Shown: positions 24,356-31,965 of the stretch, in pieces
Layout: every line of letters starts with the position of its first letter
Position numbering within the stretch: position 1 is the first letter of the stretch
Assembly: GCA_023422635.1 (NCBI GenBank)
Contig: JAFAGO010000003.1
Coordinates: forward strand, 1 to 41,711
Source: Bacteroidota bacterium
Lineage (GTDB): Bacteria > Bacteroidota > Bacteroidia > Flavobacteriales > Weeksellaceae
Length of the DNA stretch: 41,711 nucleotides
Direction: 5' to 3'
Notes under the pieces: model-generated
Told to the model about the DNA's origin: nothing
Seen by the model: only the letters and a program-made list of their open reading frames with translations
The model's database searches: none
Program-made: the position numbers and the translations under genes

Positions 24356-24802
24356 ATGGTAAGAAAGGCAACGCTAAATGACCTAGAACCTTTGGCATTT
24401 TTATTTAATGAATACCGAATGTTTTACGGAAAGCAAACTGATGCAGAAGGAGCAGAAGCATTTTTAAAAACCCGTATAGAAAACCAAGATTCCGAGATTT
24501 TCGTATATGAAGAATTTGGAAATCTTAAAGGATTTGCTCAGTTATTTCCTCTTTTTTCATCAGTACGAATGAAAAAATATTGGCTCATGAATGATCTTTT
24601 TGTAGAAGAATATTCGCGCGGCAAAGGATTTTCGAAACAATTAATTGAAGAATCAAAATTGGTTTGTCAAAAAAGCGATGCTTGCGGCATTTTGCTTGAA
24701 ACTGATAAATCAAATGATATCGGAAATCGGTTGTATCCCAGTTGTGGATTCAGGATTTACGAGCATGCCAACTTTTATGAATGGGTAAATAATGAGGCGT
24801 AA
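24356..24802 (+). CDS. GNAT-family N-acetyltransferase
   Basis: The 148-residue protein has the Gcn5-related acetyltransferase fold. Residues 1-20 hold the typical start MVRKATLNDLEPLAFLFNEY. Motif A, LFVEEYSRGKGFSKQLIEES (around 83-102), contains the R-x-x-G-x-G/A acetyl-CoA pyrophosphate-binding loop. GNRLYPSCGFRIYEHANFYEW near the end is motif B. The start codon directly follows the stop of the preceding gene, which suggests translational coupling. The acceptor substrate is unknown. Confidence 0.85.
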   Translation: MVRKATLNDLEPLAFLFNEYRMFYGKQTDAEGAEAFLKTRIENQDSEIFVYEEFGNLKGFAQLFPLFSSVRMKKYWLMNDLFVEEYSRGKGFSKQLIEESKLVCQKSDACGILLETDKSNDIGNRLYPSCGFRIYEHANFYEWVNNEA

Positions 24803-24805
24803 CAG

Positions 24806-25309
24806 ATGAGTGAATTCAATGCGTATCTTCAACGGTATTTTACCTTAATTCCTTCCGATAATTGGTTGGATGAAATGAAAGTTGCAAGTAATTCAACACT
24901 TGAAATTTACGGCAATCTAACGGAAGATCAAGGTGATTTTGCGTATGCAGAAGGAAAATGGACGTTAAAAATGCTACTGGAGCATTTAACCGATACCGAA
25001 AAAATATTCCAATATAGAGCATTGCGCTTCTCGCGCAATGATGCGCAAGAATTAAGTGGTTTTGATGAAAAATTATACGCTTCAAATGGAATCGCAAATC
25101 AATGTTCCTTAACCGATTTGGTTGAAGATTTTCAATTGAGCCGTTTGTCATCACTCGCATTTTTTACAAAGTTGCCAAAAGAAAAGTGGCAACTGCAAGG
25201 CAAAGCGAATGGTAATTTTATTTCGGTGGAAGATATTGGTAAACTGATTGTCGGTCATAATCTTCATCATCTTTCAATCATTAAAGAACGCTATTTGCTT
25301 CATTTTTAA
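24806..25309 (+). CDS. DinB/YfiT-like four-helix-bundle protein
   Basis: The 167-residue protein fits the DinB superfamily (DUF664/DinB_2). It shows WTLKMLLEHLTDTEKIFQYRALRF with one candidate metal His, and the C-terminal VGHNLHHLSIIKERYL with the two other His of the usual His3 metal site. Members include metal-dependent thiol S-transferases such as bacillithiol transferase, but many have unknown substrates. It starts 4 bases after the GNAT stop, so the three genes from 23213 form one operon ended by the hairpin at 25371. Confidence 0.83.
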   Translation: MSEFNAYLQRYFTLIPSDNWLDEMKVASNSTLEIYGNLTEDQGDFAYAEGKWTLKMLLEHLTDTEKIFQYRALRFSRNDAQELSGFDEKLYASNGIANQCSLTDLVEDFQLSRLSSLAFFTKLPKEKWQLQGKANGNFISVEDIGKLIVGHNLHHLSIIKERYLLHF

Positions 25310-25370
25310 ACGTAAGAATCAGTAGTTTCCACAAATTCACTTTTCGTGAATGTAAAGAATATCAATGATA

Positions 25371-25398
25371 AAATCCGGTCGAATGACTGGATTTTTTT
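25371..25398 (+). terminator. terminator after the DinB gene
   Basis: AAATCCGGTC (25371-25380) pairs with GACTGGATTT (25385-25394), with one G-U wobble and a GAAT loop, followed by a T-run to 25398. It stands about 60 bases after the DinB stop. Confidence 0.82.
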
Positions 25399-25493
25399 GT
25401 GTATTTACCTTCCGTATTATCAACTCTATTTTCTGGTTACGGTAAATATTTTTCTCATTTCAATATTTTAATGATAAAAATTAGCTTATATTT

Positions 25494-25525
25494 TTTGATA
25501 ATACTTGATGATTTTGGTAACTTTA
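25494..25525 (+). promoter_or_regulatory. predicted promoter of the SRPBCC gene
   Basis: TTTG at 25494-25497, a 20-base spacer and TAACTTTA at 25518-25525 fit the Bacteroidota pattern with a mismatch in the last -7 base. This puts the transcription start between the box and the ATG at 25547, which argues for that ATG over the TTG/ATG codons at 25505-25508 that lie inside the promoter. Confidence 0.42.
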
Positions 25526-25546
25526 AAACAAGCAAAATCCCAAATT

Positions 25547-25972
25547 ATGCATGATAATATTATAGTGAAACAAGAAGTGTCTGCGCCAATAGACACCGTT
25601 TGGCAAGCGATTACAGATCGCTCCAAAATGAAAGAATGGTACTTTGATATCCCGGATTTTAAGCTTGCAGAAAATTGCGAGTTTAGCTTCTATGGGGCAG
25701 AGAAGAACGATCGGTATCATCACCATGCAGAAATTCTGGAAGTAATTCCTGAACAAAAACTAAAAATGTCTTGGAGTTACCCAGAAATTACCAAAGAAAA
25801 AACCATCGTTAAATGGGAATTAAAACCTGTAGAAAACGGAACAGAAGTGATCTTAACGCATAAAGGTTTAGAAAACCTTGAGCATTTGGGCGAAGATTTC
25901 TCGCGTTCAACAATGGTAAATACTTGGAAAGAAATTGTAGGAACATCCTTAAAATCGTTTGTAGAAAACTGA
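25547..25972 (+). CDS. SRPBCC (AHSA1-type START-like) domain protein
   Basis: A 141-residue single-domain protein of the AHSA1/activator of Hsp90 ATPase-like clade in the SRPBCC superfamily. It opens with IIVKQEVSAPIDTVWQAITD and has the KMKEWYFDIPDF and HHHAEILEVIPEQKLKMSWSYPE stretches typical of the fold, which encloses a hydrophobic ligand pocket. Function is usually unknown. The ATG at 25547 is chosen because MHDNIIVKQEV matches the usual family start. It stands alone between two intergenic gaps. Confidence 0.82.
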   Translation: MHDNIIVKQEVSAPIDTVWQAITDRSKMKEWYFDIPDFKLAENCEFSFYGAEKNDRYHHHAEILEVIPEQKLKMSWSYPEITKEKTIVKWELKPVENGTEVILTHKGLENLEHLGEDFSRSTMVNTWKEIVGTSLKSFVEN

Positions 25973-25996
25973 TAATTTCAATTCATATTTTTACGG

Positions 25997-26022
25997 AACC
26001 ATCAGATTTTTTCTGGTGGTTT
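25997..26022 (+). terminator. hairpin after the SRPBCC gene, weak terminator
   Basis: AACCATCAGA and TCTGGTGGTT pair with one wobble around a T-rich loop. Only three T's follow on the right, so it may stabilise the 3' end rather than terminate efficiently. Confidence 0.45.
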
Positions 26023-26081
26023 CCCGTTTATAGGTCAATATTTAAGGAATGATATTTGCTTCCTTATCCAGAAAATTTTAG

Positions 26082-26111
26082 TTGGGTAAAGTCCCAAAAA
26101 GTGTAAATTTG
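26082..26111 (+). promoter_or_regulatory. predicted promoter of the glutaminyl cyclase gene
   Basis: TTG at 26082-26084, a 19-base spacer and TAAATTTG at 26104-26111 match both promoter elements. The ATG at 26132 is 20 bases downstream. Confidence 0.55.
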
Positions 26112-26131
26112 TGTAAATTTTTGAAAATCAA

Positions 26132-27154
26132 ATGAAAAAGAGTTTTTTTATCTCCCTTTTAGCAGTTACGGTACTTATTTCTTGTAATAAAGACAAGGAA
26201 ATTTTAGATTCGCTCAATAACTACAACATTACAATGGAAAGCGAAGGCTATCATTTCGGCGATCCTTTAAAATTGCCAAAAGAAGTTACTGATAATGCGG
26301 AGAAAATTAGCATCAGTTTTGGAGATAAAGAAACAGATAAACTCACCGTTGATCCCGCATTTTTTACCTTGGGAGATAACGCAGTAACTTTTAATGTTAC
26401 CAAGAAAGATGGCAAAGTGCTTACACAAGATGCAACGATTAACGTATACGCTAAAAACCCGGAAGCCAAACTTAATTACACAATTGTGAAAGAGTATCCA
26501 CACGATACTGCCAATTTCGTGCAAGGTTTTCAAATAGAAGGGAATACCATTTACGAAAGTGATGGGCAATTGGGTGAATCAAGAATTTTAAAATATCCTT
26601 TAGGAACAACTACAGCAACAATTTCTACTCCTCAAGCTTCAGATGTTTTTTCTGAAGGTGCAACGATTGTAGGCGATAAAGTATATCAGCTCACTTGGCA
26701 AAATAAAAAAGGATTTGTATACGATAAAAATACCTTGAAATTACTAAGCGAATTTGAATATCCCAATATTTTAGGAGAAGGTTGGGGAATGACGTATGAT
26801 GGAAAAGATTTAATTGTTTCCGACGGAACTAAAAATATCTATTTCTTAAACCCTTCCGATCCAAGCAAAGTCGTTCGCTATATTTCTGTTGCAGGAAATA
26901 AAGAGGTTTACGATCAATTAAACGAGTTAGAATATCACAATGGTTTTATTTACGCGAATGTTTGGCAAGCACCTTACGTTTTGAAAATTGATCCTAAAAG
27001 TGGTGAAGTTTTAGGAAAGTTTGATTTCTCTGAATTTGTGAAAAAACACACCAGAGGAAACGATGATGTTTTAAACGGCATCGCTTTTAAAGGAAATAAT
27101 ATGCTGGTAACGGGTAAAAATTGGCCAACAATTTATGAAGTTGCCATTCAGTAA
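26132..27154 (+). CDS. glutaminyl-peptide cyclotransferase, plant-type beta-propeller, lipoprotein
   Basis: The 340-residue lipoprotein (lipobox LISC, lipidated Cys18) has about 95 residues of Ig-like sequence and then, from about 115, a glutamine cyclotransferase propeller (PF05096 class). It converts N-terminal Gln of exported proteins to pyroglutamate. PHDTANFVQGFQIEGNTIYESDG carries Glu142, equivalent to the catalytic Glu of the plant enzymes. Aromatic active-site candidates are Trp189 (YQLTWQ) and Trp218 (GEGWGM). It is lipid-anchored, probably on the periplasmic side or the outer membrane. Most secreted proteins in this window have Gln as their first mature residue, so they are plausible substrates. 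It is transcribed alone and closed by the hairpin at 27181. Confidence 0.9.
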   Translation: MKKSFFISLLAVTVLISCNKDKEILDSLNNYNITMESEGYHFGDPLKLPKEVTDNAEKISISFGDKETDKLTVDPAFFTLGDNAVTFNVTKKDGKVLTQDATINVYAKNPEAKLNYTIVKEYPHDTANFVQGFQIEGNTIYESDGQLGESRILKYPLGTTTATISTPQASDVFSEGATIVGDKVYQLTWQNKKGFVYDKNTLKLLSEFEYPNILGEGWGMTYDGKDLIVSDGTKNIYFLNPSDPSKVVRYISVAGNKEVYDQLNELEYHNGFIYANVWQAPYVLKIDPKSGEVLGKFDFSEFVKKHTRGNDDVLNGIAFKGNNMLVTGKNWPTIYEVAIQ

Positions 27155-27180
27155 AAAAGAAAAACAATAGCAATTTTGAA

Positions 27181-27207
27181 GATGTGGTTTTTACCGCATC
27201 TTTTTTT
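27181..27207 (+). terminator. terminator of the glutaminyl cyclase gene
   Basis: GATGTGG and CCGCATC (27181-27187 and 27194-27200) pair with one wobble around TTTTTA, followed by seven T's. The T-run runs straight into TATTTTTG (27207-27214), a -7 match for the next gene, whose ATG is at 27219. Confidence 0.8.
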
Positions 27208-27218
27208 ATTTTTGAAAG

Positions 27219-27986
27219 ATGAAGATTCTTGCATTTCTTGTACTTCTTTTTTCTGCTCAACTAATGTCGCAGCAAAATATCCGTTTTGATTCTTTACAAT
27301 TGCGCGGCGTAAGCGATTTTTTTGCAGATGATTACGGAAATCTTTACCTCTATAAAAATCAGGATTTCAGTTTTACGAAATACGATCCAAAAGCGAAGCA
27401 ACTGGGGAAAGTAATGCTGACTGTTCCTTTTCGGGTACAAAGTGTGCAAAATCCGCTCAATATTTTTCTTTTCTCAGAAAATAATCAAGAATTAAAAATG
27501 TTGGATGCTAACCTTAACGAAATTCAACGGGTGGATTTTCGAACTCAATTTGGGTTTGTGAAAGCGGCATATACCGAAGATCTTCAACAAGTTTGGCTTC
27601 TCGACGAAAGCAGTAAAAGATTGGTGCAATACAATTACCGTAATAATATAGAAATCAATTCTTTCCCTTTAAATATTAATTTTGATGTTTTGAAGGGTAT
27701 TCTGGTGTTTGATAAAAAGTTATATACCATTTCCGAAGATCGATTTACCGTTTATGATTTTAAAGGAAATCTTCTTTTTGATCAGCAAATGGATCATCCC
27801 AAAAAGTTGTACCGCGAAAATGAAGACGTTTATATTATCTGTGAAAAGGAAATTTTTAGATATCGAAATTCGCAAACCATTGAAAACGTATTTTTTAAGA
27901 AAGATGCAAAAATTGTGGATAAAAATTCGTCTTCATATTTTGAACTGAAAGGTGGTAAATTCTATCTTTACAAAATCGAAAAATAG
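27219..27986 (+). CDS. secreted protein of unknown function, beta-propeller-like
   Basis: The 255-residue product has a signal peptide (MKILAFLVLLFSAQLMS, then Gln18). The mature part consists of short repeating units with phrases such as DDYGNLYLYKN, PLNIFLFSENNQELKML, QQVWLLDESSKRLVQYN, KKLYTISEDRFTVYDFKGN and DVYIICEKEIFRYRN, which suggest a propeller of four to six blades. I do not recognise a functional family. It precedes the deoxynucleoside kinase after a 58-base gap, and a -7 match sits 4 bases before its ATG, so its mRNA leader must be very short if that box is used. Confidence 0.72.
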   Translation: MKILAFLVLLFSAQLMSQQNIRFDSLQLRGVSDFFADDYGNLYLYKNQDFSFTKYDPKAKQLGKVMLTVPFRVQSVQNPLNIFLFSENNQELKMLDANLNEIQRVDFRTQFGFVKAAYTEDLQQVWLLDESSKRLVQYNYRNNIEINSFPLNINFDVLKGILVFDKKLYTISEDRFTVYDFKGNLLFDQQMDHPKKLYRENEDVYIICEKEIFRYRNSQTIENVFFKKDAKIVDKNSSSYFELKGGKFYLYKIEK

Positions 27987-28044
27987 TCAGTGCTTTTTCT
28001 TTAAAATACTGATTGTTAAATCATTAACCTTATAATTGTTTTCA

Positions 28045-28659
28045 ATGCATATTGCCATTACAGGAAATATTGGTGCCGGAAAAACCACGCTTACTACAAT
28101 GCTCTCCAAACATTACGGTTGGGAAGCCCAATTTGAAGATGTTGATCATAATCCGTATTTAGAGGATTTTTACGCCGATATGAGCAAATGGAGTTTTGCA
28201 TTGCAAATTTATTTCTTGGGAAGTCGATTTCGCCAAGTAAAAGAAATTCGTGAAAGTGGTAAAAATATTGTTCAAGACAGAACGATTTACGAAGATGCCC
28301 ATATTTTTGCCGAAAACTTGTACGATATGGGATTGCTTTCTGAAAGAGATTTTAGCAACTATTTCTCGGTTTTTCAATTGATGAAAGATTTTGTATCTGC
28401 ACCAGATTTACTCATTTATTTAAAATCTGATGTTCCTAATTTGGTAAAGAAAATCTACAAACGGGGTCGCGAATATGAAGCATCAATTAGCATTGAATAT
28501 TTATCCAAACTAAATCAAAAATACGAGAAATGGATTTCCAATTATAAAGATGGGAAACTCTTGGTAATTGAAGTGGACGATCTTGATTTTGTAGAAAATC
28601 CAGAAGATTTTGGGTACATCCTTGATAGTATCGATGCGGAATTAAATGGACTTTTTTAG
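28045..28659 (+). CDS. deoxynucleoside kinase
   Basis: The 204-residue enzyme phosphorylates deoxynucleosides with ATP in the salvage pathway (dNK/dGK/dAK family). The P-loop GNIGAGKTT covers residues 7-15. DRTIYEDAHIFAENL near 78-92 has the DRS-like motif and the catalytic-site residues, and RGREYEASISIEYL near 145-160 is the LID region. The frame stays open from a TTG at 28036, but the ATG at 28045 starts right at MHIAITGNIGAGK and was chosen. Substrate preference (dA/dG versus pyrimidines) cannot be told. Together with cdd elsewhere in the window it points to active nucleoside salvage. Confidence 0.9.
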   Translation: MHIAITGNIGAGKTTLTTMLSKHYGWEAQFEDVDHNPYLEDFYADMSKWSFALQIYFLGSRFRQVKEIRESGKNIVQDRTIYEDAHIFAENLYDMGLLSERDFSNYFSVFQLMKDFVSAPDLLIYLKSDVPNLVKKIYKRGREYEASISIEYLSKLNQKYEKWISNYKDGKLLVIEVDDLDFVENPEDFGYILDSIDAELNGLF

Positions 28660-28731
28660 AAGGAGAATAGTACAATATTCAAGCTGAAATTTCAAACGCA
28701 GCGGGAATTATTTTAATCCCAAATAAAAAAA

Positions 28732-29079
28732 ATGATAACAATTCTTCATAACAATAATTGCTCAAAATCGCGTGCGGTTTTGCAAGTATTGATGGAGAAT
28801 GAGGTAGAATTTGAAATCATTGATTTAATCAGCAATCCACTTTCTGAGGCAGAAATCTCAACTTTGTTGGAAAAATTAGGAATTGATGCACATTCGCTCA
28901 TCAGAACCAACGAAAACCTTTATCGAAATCAATTCGAAGGAAAAGATTTTTCAGAAAAGGAATGGATCACCATACTTTCGGAAAATCCCTCATTAATTCA
29001 GCGTCCAATTCTTATTAATGGTGAAAAAGCAATGATTGCGCGACCGGTGGAAAGTGTTAAATTTTTCATCGGGAAATAG
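28732..29079 (+). CDS. ArsC/Spx-family thioredoxin-fold protein (arsenate reductase-like)
   Basis: The 115-residue protein matches glutaredoxin-dependent ArsC: HNNNCSKSR carries Cys10 at the catalytic position, and IQRPILINGEKAMIARP has the conserved Arg of the cis-Pro arsenate-binding loop. It has a single active-site Cys plus the expected downstream Arg residues. In Bacteroidota many such genes stand alone, outside ars operons, as here. It may be an arsenate reductase or a YffB-like protein of unknown activity. It is followed by an MFS gene with its own promoter. Confidence 0.82.
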   Translation: MITILHNNNCSKSRAVLQVLMENEVEFEIIDLISNPLSEAEISTLLEKLGIDAHSLIRTNENLYRNQFEGKDFSEKEWITILSENPSLIQRPILINGEKAMIARPVESVKFFIGK

Positions 29080-29087
29080 TTTTTTTA

Positions 29088-29116
29088 TTGCTCATTTTAC
29101 ATTTCGCTTATCTTTG
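29088..29116 (+). promoter_or_regulatory. predicted promoter of the MFS gene
   Basis: TTG at 29088-29090, an 18-base spacer and TATCTTTG at 29109-29116 match both consensus elements. The ATG at 29122 lies only 5 bases after the -7 box, so the transcript would be leaderless or nearly so. Confidence 0.6.
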
Positions 29117-29121
29117 CGGTT

Positions 29122-30342
29122 ATGAAGAATTCAAGCAAATCTGCAGCCATTGGATTTATTTTCGTGACTTTACTGATCGATGTTATTGGTTTGGGAATCA
29201 TCATTCCAGTAATTCCTCAGCTAATCGAAGAACTAATTCAAGGTGATATCAGCGAAGCTGCTAAATATGGTGGTTGGCTAGGTTTTGCCTACGCATTTGT
29301 ACAGTTTATTTTTTCGCCTTTGGTTGGGAATTTAAGCGATAAATACGGAAGACGCCCCATTATTTTAATTTCACTTTTTGGTTTTGCTATCGATTATATT
29401 GTTTTGGCGCTTTCGCCGAATATTTATTGGCTTTTCATTGGGAGAATTATCGCGGGAATTACCGGAGCGAGTATAACTACGGCAAGTGCGTACATTGCTG
29501 ATATTTCAACAGATCAAGATCGAGCGAAAAATTTCGGACTGATTGGAGCAGCATTTGGAGTTGGTTTTATTATTGGTCCTGTACTCGGTGGTGTTTTAGG
29601 GCATTATGGATCTCGTGTTCCTTTTTATGCAGCCGCGGCATTGTGTGCATTAAACTGGTTGTACGGTTACTTTATTCTTCCAGAAAGTTTACCGAAAGAA
29701 AATCGAAGACCTTTCAGTTGGAAGAGAGCGAATCCTATTGGCTCGTTTCGTTTCCTTAGAAAGCATCCAGAAATATCAATGCTAACCACAGCGCTTATTC
29801 TGTTTTATATTGCGGGACATGCCGTTCAAAGTAATTGGAGTTATTATACGATGTATAAATTCGATTGGGATACTAAAATGGTCGGCGTTTCATTAGGTGT
29901 TGTCGGATTGATGGTTGGCTTGGTTCAAGGGCTTCTTATCCGTTGGGTGAATCCACGAATTGGGGACGAAAAAAGTATTTATTACGGACTGGGCCTTTAC
30001 GCTCTAGGGATGCTCTTGTATGGCTTGGCGAATGAGGGATGGATGATGCTTGCCTTTACTGTACCTTATTGTTTGGGTGGAATTTGTGGTCCAGCTTTGC
30101 AATCCGTAATTACGAAAAGTGTACAACCCAATGAACAAGGCGAGTTGCAAGGCGCGCTAACCAGTTTAATGAGTGCAACTTCAATTGTGGGACCACCATT
30201 AATGACGCAGATTTTCTATTATTTCACGCACGATCAAGCACCTTTTAAAATGTCGGGTGCGCCGTTTTTCCTTGGATGTATCTTGATGATTTTGAGTATT
30301 ATCATTGTTCATTCAGGTTTTTCGAAAAAGAAAAAATCTTAA
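29122..30342 (+). CDS. MFS transporter, TCR/Tet (DHA1) family
   Basis: The 406-residue protein has 12 predicted membrane segments and the major facilitator signatures. LLIDVIGLGIIIPVIPQL is TM1. GNLSDKYGRRPII is motif A in the loop between TM2 and TM3. GRIIAGITGASITTASAYIAD covers motif B/C-like TM4-5, with a second half of similar design. It resembles TetA-type drug/proton antiporters common in Bacteroidota and annotated as tetracycline-resistance MFS proteins. The substrate is unknown and resistance should not be assumed. The following tatA gene has its own -7 match. Confidence 0.88.
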   Translation: MKNSSKSAAIGFIFVTLLIDVIGLGIIIPVIPQLIEELIQGDISEAAKYGGWLGFAYAFVQFIFSPLVGNLSDKYGRRPIILISLFGFAIDYIVLALSPNIYWLFIGRIIAGITGASITTASAYIADISTDQDRAKNFGLIGAAFGVGFIIGPVLGGVLGHYGSRVPFYAAAALCALNWLYGYFILPESLPKENRRPFSWKRANPIGSFRFLRKHPEISMLTTALILFYIAGHAVQSNWSYYTMYKFDWDTKMVGVSLGVVGLMVGLVQGLLIRWVNPRIGDEKSIYYGLGLYALGMLLYGLANEGWMMLAFTVPYCLGGICGPALQSVITKSVQPNEQGELQGALTSLMSATSIVGPPLMTQIFYYFTHDQAPFKMSGAPFFLGCILMILSIIIVHSGFSKKKKS

Positions 30343-30390
30343 AATTGTATTAAACTTTTACTTCAGAAAAAAGAAGTAATCCATAATTCG

Positions 30391-30398
30391 TATTTTTG
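30391..30398 (+). promoter_or_regulatory. predicted -7 element of tatA
   Basis: TATTTTTG is an exact TAnnTTTG match but only 4 bases before the ATG at 30403, with no TTG at the expected -33 distance. If used, the mRNA would be leaderless. A hairpin of TTACTTC and GAAGTAA (30358-30379) lies just upstream. Confidence 0.35.
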
Positions 30399-30402
30399 TA
30401 AA

Positions 30403-30762
30403 ATGGAATTGAGTATAGGAGAAATGCTGATGATTGCTTTGGTAATCATTGTATTGTTTGGACCAGACAAACTTCCGCAAATTGCGCGCGAATTAGGGCA
30501 GGGTGTACGCAAAATGCGCGGCGCCGTTGAAGATATAAAAACCGAAATTTTAAAGGAAGGCGATAATCCTGTTTCTGAAATTAAAAAGGAAATTGAAAAG
30601 GTGAAAGATGCCGCTAAAAATGCCAATCCTATTAAAGATTTGAATGAAGATATTCTTTCTTCAAAGCAAAAAGAAATTGATTCCTCATCTTCGCAAGAAG
30701 AGCAAAAACCGCAGATTAAACCTTCCGATGACGAATCGTATGAAGGGCCAATAAGCAGATAA
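30403..30762 (+). CDS. tatA: Sec-independent translocase component TatA/TatB family
   Basis: The 119-residue protein has the TatA/Hcf106 layout: an N-terminal membrane helix (MLMIALVIIVLFGP, ending in the FGPDKLPQ hinge), an amphipathic helix (IARELGQGVRKMRGAVEDIKTEI) and a charged, disordered tail rich in Lys, Glu and Ser. TatA forms the pore of the twin-arginine translocase for folded proteins. The Bacteroidota Tat system usually has one or two TatA-like proteins and no separate TatB. The stop codon is 2 bases before the PAP2 gene start, so they are probably co-transcribed. Confidence 0.9.
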   Translation: MELSIGEMLMIALVIIVLFGPDKLPQIARELGQGVRKMRGAVEDIKTEILKEGDNPVSEIKKEIEKVKDAAKNANPIKDLNEDILSSKQKEIDSSSSQEEQKPQIKPSDDESYEGPISR

Positions 30763-30764
30763 TA

Positions 30765-31328
30765 ATGCACGAAATTATTCAGGAAGATAAAGCTCTTTTT
30801 TTACAACTCAATACGTTGGGTAGTCAGCCATTCGATCAGTTTTGGCTTCTGATTTCCGAGACGTTAATTTGGGTTCCACTTTACGTAATTTTCTTGTATT
30901 TACTTTTTAAAAATTACCCATGGAAATCGGTGATTTATATGTTGATTTTTATCGCATTGGGAGTTACCGTTTCCGATCAACTTTCTGGAATTTTCAAATA
31001 TGGTGTTGCGCGGTTAAGGCCTTGTCACGATCCTGAACTTCACAGTATCATGCGCATTGTAAAATGTGGAGGATCATTTGGCTTTTATTCTGCACACGCT
31101 TCCAATACGTTTTTCATTGCCACTTTTATGAGTTACATGTTGAAAGATAAGTTGAAATTCCTTCCTTTTTTTCTGCTTTTTTGGGCGGCAGTTGTTTCTT
31201 ACAGTAGAATTTATTTGGGCGTTCATTTTCCTATGGACATTATTTTTGGGGCGTTGGTTGGCTTTCTTTTGGGAGGTTTTTTCTCTACACTTGCCAAAAA
31301 TGTTATTATAAAACAGCAGAAAGTGTAA
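30765..31328 (+). CDS. PAP2-family lipid phosphatase
   Basis: The 187-residue membrane protein carries the three acid phosphatase motifs. K78-x6-R85-P86 (KYGVARLRP) is motif 1. YSAHASN at about 108-114 is motif 2, with Ala where many have Gly in PSGH. S147-R148-x5-H154-x3-D158 is motif 3, with the nucleophilic His in the HFPMD segment. Around five or six membrane helices surround them. Family members dephosphorylate undecaprenyl diphosphate, phosphatidic acid or related lipids. It is coupled with tatA and ended by the hairpin at 31340. Confidence 0.87.
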   Translation: MHEIIQEDKALFLQLNTLGSQPFDQFWLLISETLIWVPLYVIFLYLLFKNYPWKSVIYMLIFIALGVTVSDQLSGIFKYGVARLRPCHDPELHSIMRIVKCGGSFGFYSAHASNTFFIATFMSYMLKDKLKFLPFFLLFWAAVVSYSRIYLGVHFPMDIIFGALVGFLLGGFFSTLAKNVIIKQQKV

Positions 31329-31331
31329 TGA

Positions 31332-31366
31332 AAAAAAAACCGTCTCATGGTATGAGACGGCTTCTT
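31332..31366. terminator. bidirectional terminator between PAP2 and surface-protein operon
   Basis: CCGTCTCAT (31340-31348) and ATGAGACGG (31352-31360) form a perfect 9-bp stem with a 3-base loop. A run of A's on the left gives eight T's for leftward transcripts. The right side is CTTCTTTATTTTATT, weaker but usable for the PAP2 transcript. It lies a few bases after the PAP2 stop and about 30 bases beyond the leftward gene's stop. Confidence 0.85.
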
Positions 31367-31389
31367 TATTTTATTGAATTGCCTTTTCC

Positions 31390-31947
31390 TTAGGGTTTCC
31401 AAAAAGACCATACAGTACCATTAAAAACAGCAACCATATGATTGGTAGTATCGTAAACAATTGTTCCTGGTTCAGGATTTACGATGTTTTTATGCGGTTC
31501 TGGAACTTTGGGAAGAATCATTGCTTTGTTTGCGTCTTCAAGCACTAAAATTCCTGGAGTTTCCGTTGGCTGACCAATGCCCACTTTTGCGTTTGCGTGA
31601 TCGGATAGTTCTTTCTGAATTTCGAAATTAACTTTTCCTTTTGTATCTGTAGAAACTCCGTCAATAACGGATGTTTCGTTTTTCGATAGTTCCGTCCATT
31701 GGTTATTGTCTGTTTTATATTTCACAATGGTATCGTTCGTATCAAATACTAAGGTTCCTTCCACAGCGCCAGTAACTACGGATTGATTGTCCACCCAAGG
31801 GAGAATAATTCCTTTACCATTTGCATTGTCGTAGTCGCCAAATTCCAAGGATACCGATGTGTTGGTAATGGAATTTTTGCCTATTGCCACTTGCGCTTTT
31901 GCGTTAAACGATAAAACGAGGAGGGCTATAATGATGCTATTTTTCAT
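31390..31947 (-). CDS. secreted protein of unknown function with VYDTTNH-type C-terminus
   Basis: The 185-residue product has a signal peptide (MKNSIIIALLVLSFNAKA, then Gln19). The mature part is low-complexity beta-rich sequence with phrases such as GKGIILPWVDNQS, EGTLVFDTNDTIVKYKTDN and PGTIVYDTTNHMVAVFNGTVW. The last shares its design with the end of the large protein encoded just upstream (MMVYDTTNHCLKIYDGEKW). The two EGTLVFDTND and PGTIVYDTTNH segments look like an internal duplication. Such endings are common in Bacteroidota surface proteins and the function is unknown. It lies 18 bases after the adhesin-like gene in the same operon and may be a companion surface component. Confidence 0.72.
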   Translation of the reverse strand: MKNSIIIALLVLSFNAKAQVAIGKNSITNTSVSLEFGDYDNANGKGIILPWVDNQSVVTGAVEGTLVFDTNDTIVKYKTDNNQWTELSKNETSVIDGVSTDTKGKVNFEIQKELSDHANAKVGIGQPTETPGILVLEDANKAMILPKVPEPHKNIVNPEPGTIVYDTTNHMVAVFNGTVWSFWKP

Positions 31948-31965
31948 TTTTTTTCAGATTTAAAT

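Noticed and set aside
29122..30342. Acquired tetracycline-resistance gene
   Set aside because: The MFS protein is of the TetA-like family, but nothing nearby suggests mobility, and such proteins are common chromosomal genes in Flavobacteriia.
30358..30379. Hairpin TTACTTC/GAAGTAA before tatA as a terminator of the MFS gene
   Set aside because: It has a 7-bp AT-rich stem and no T-run follows on the plus strand; mentioned only with the tatA -7 element.
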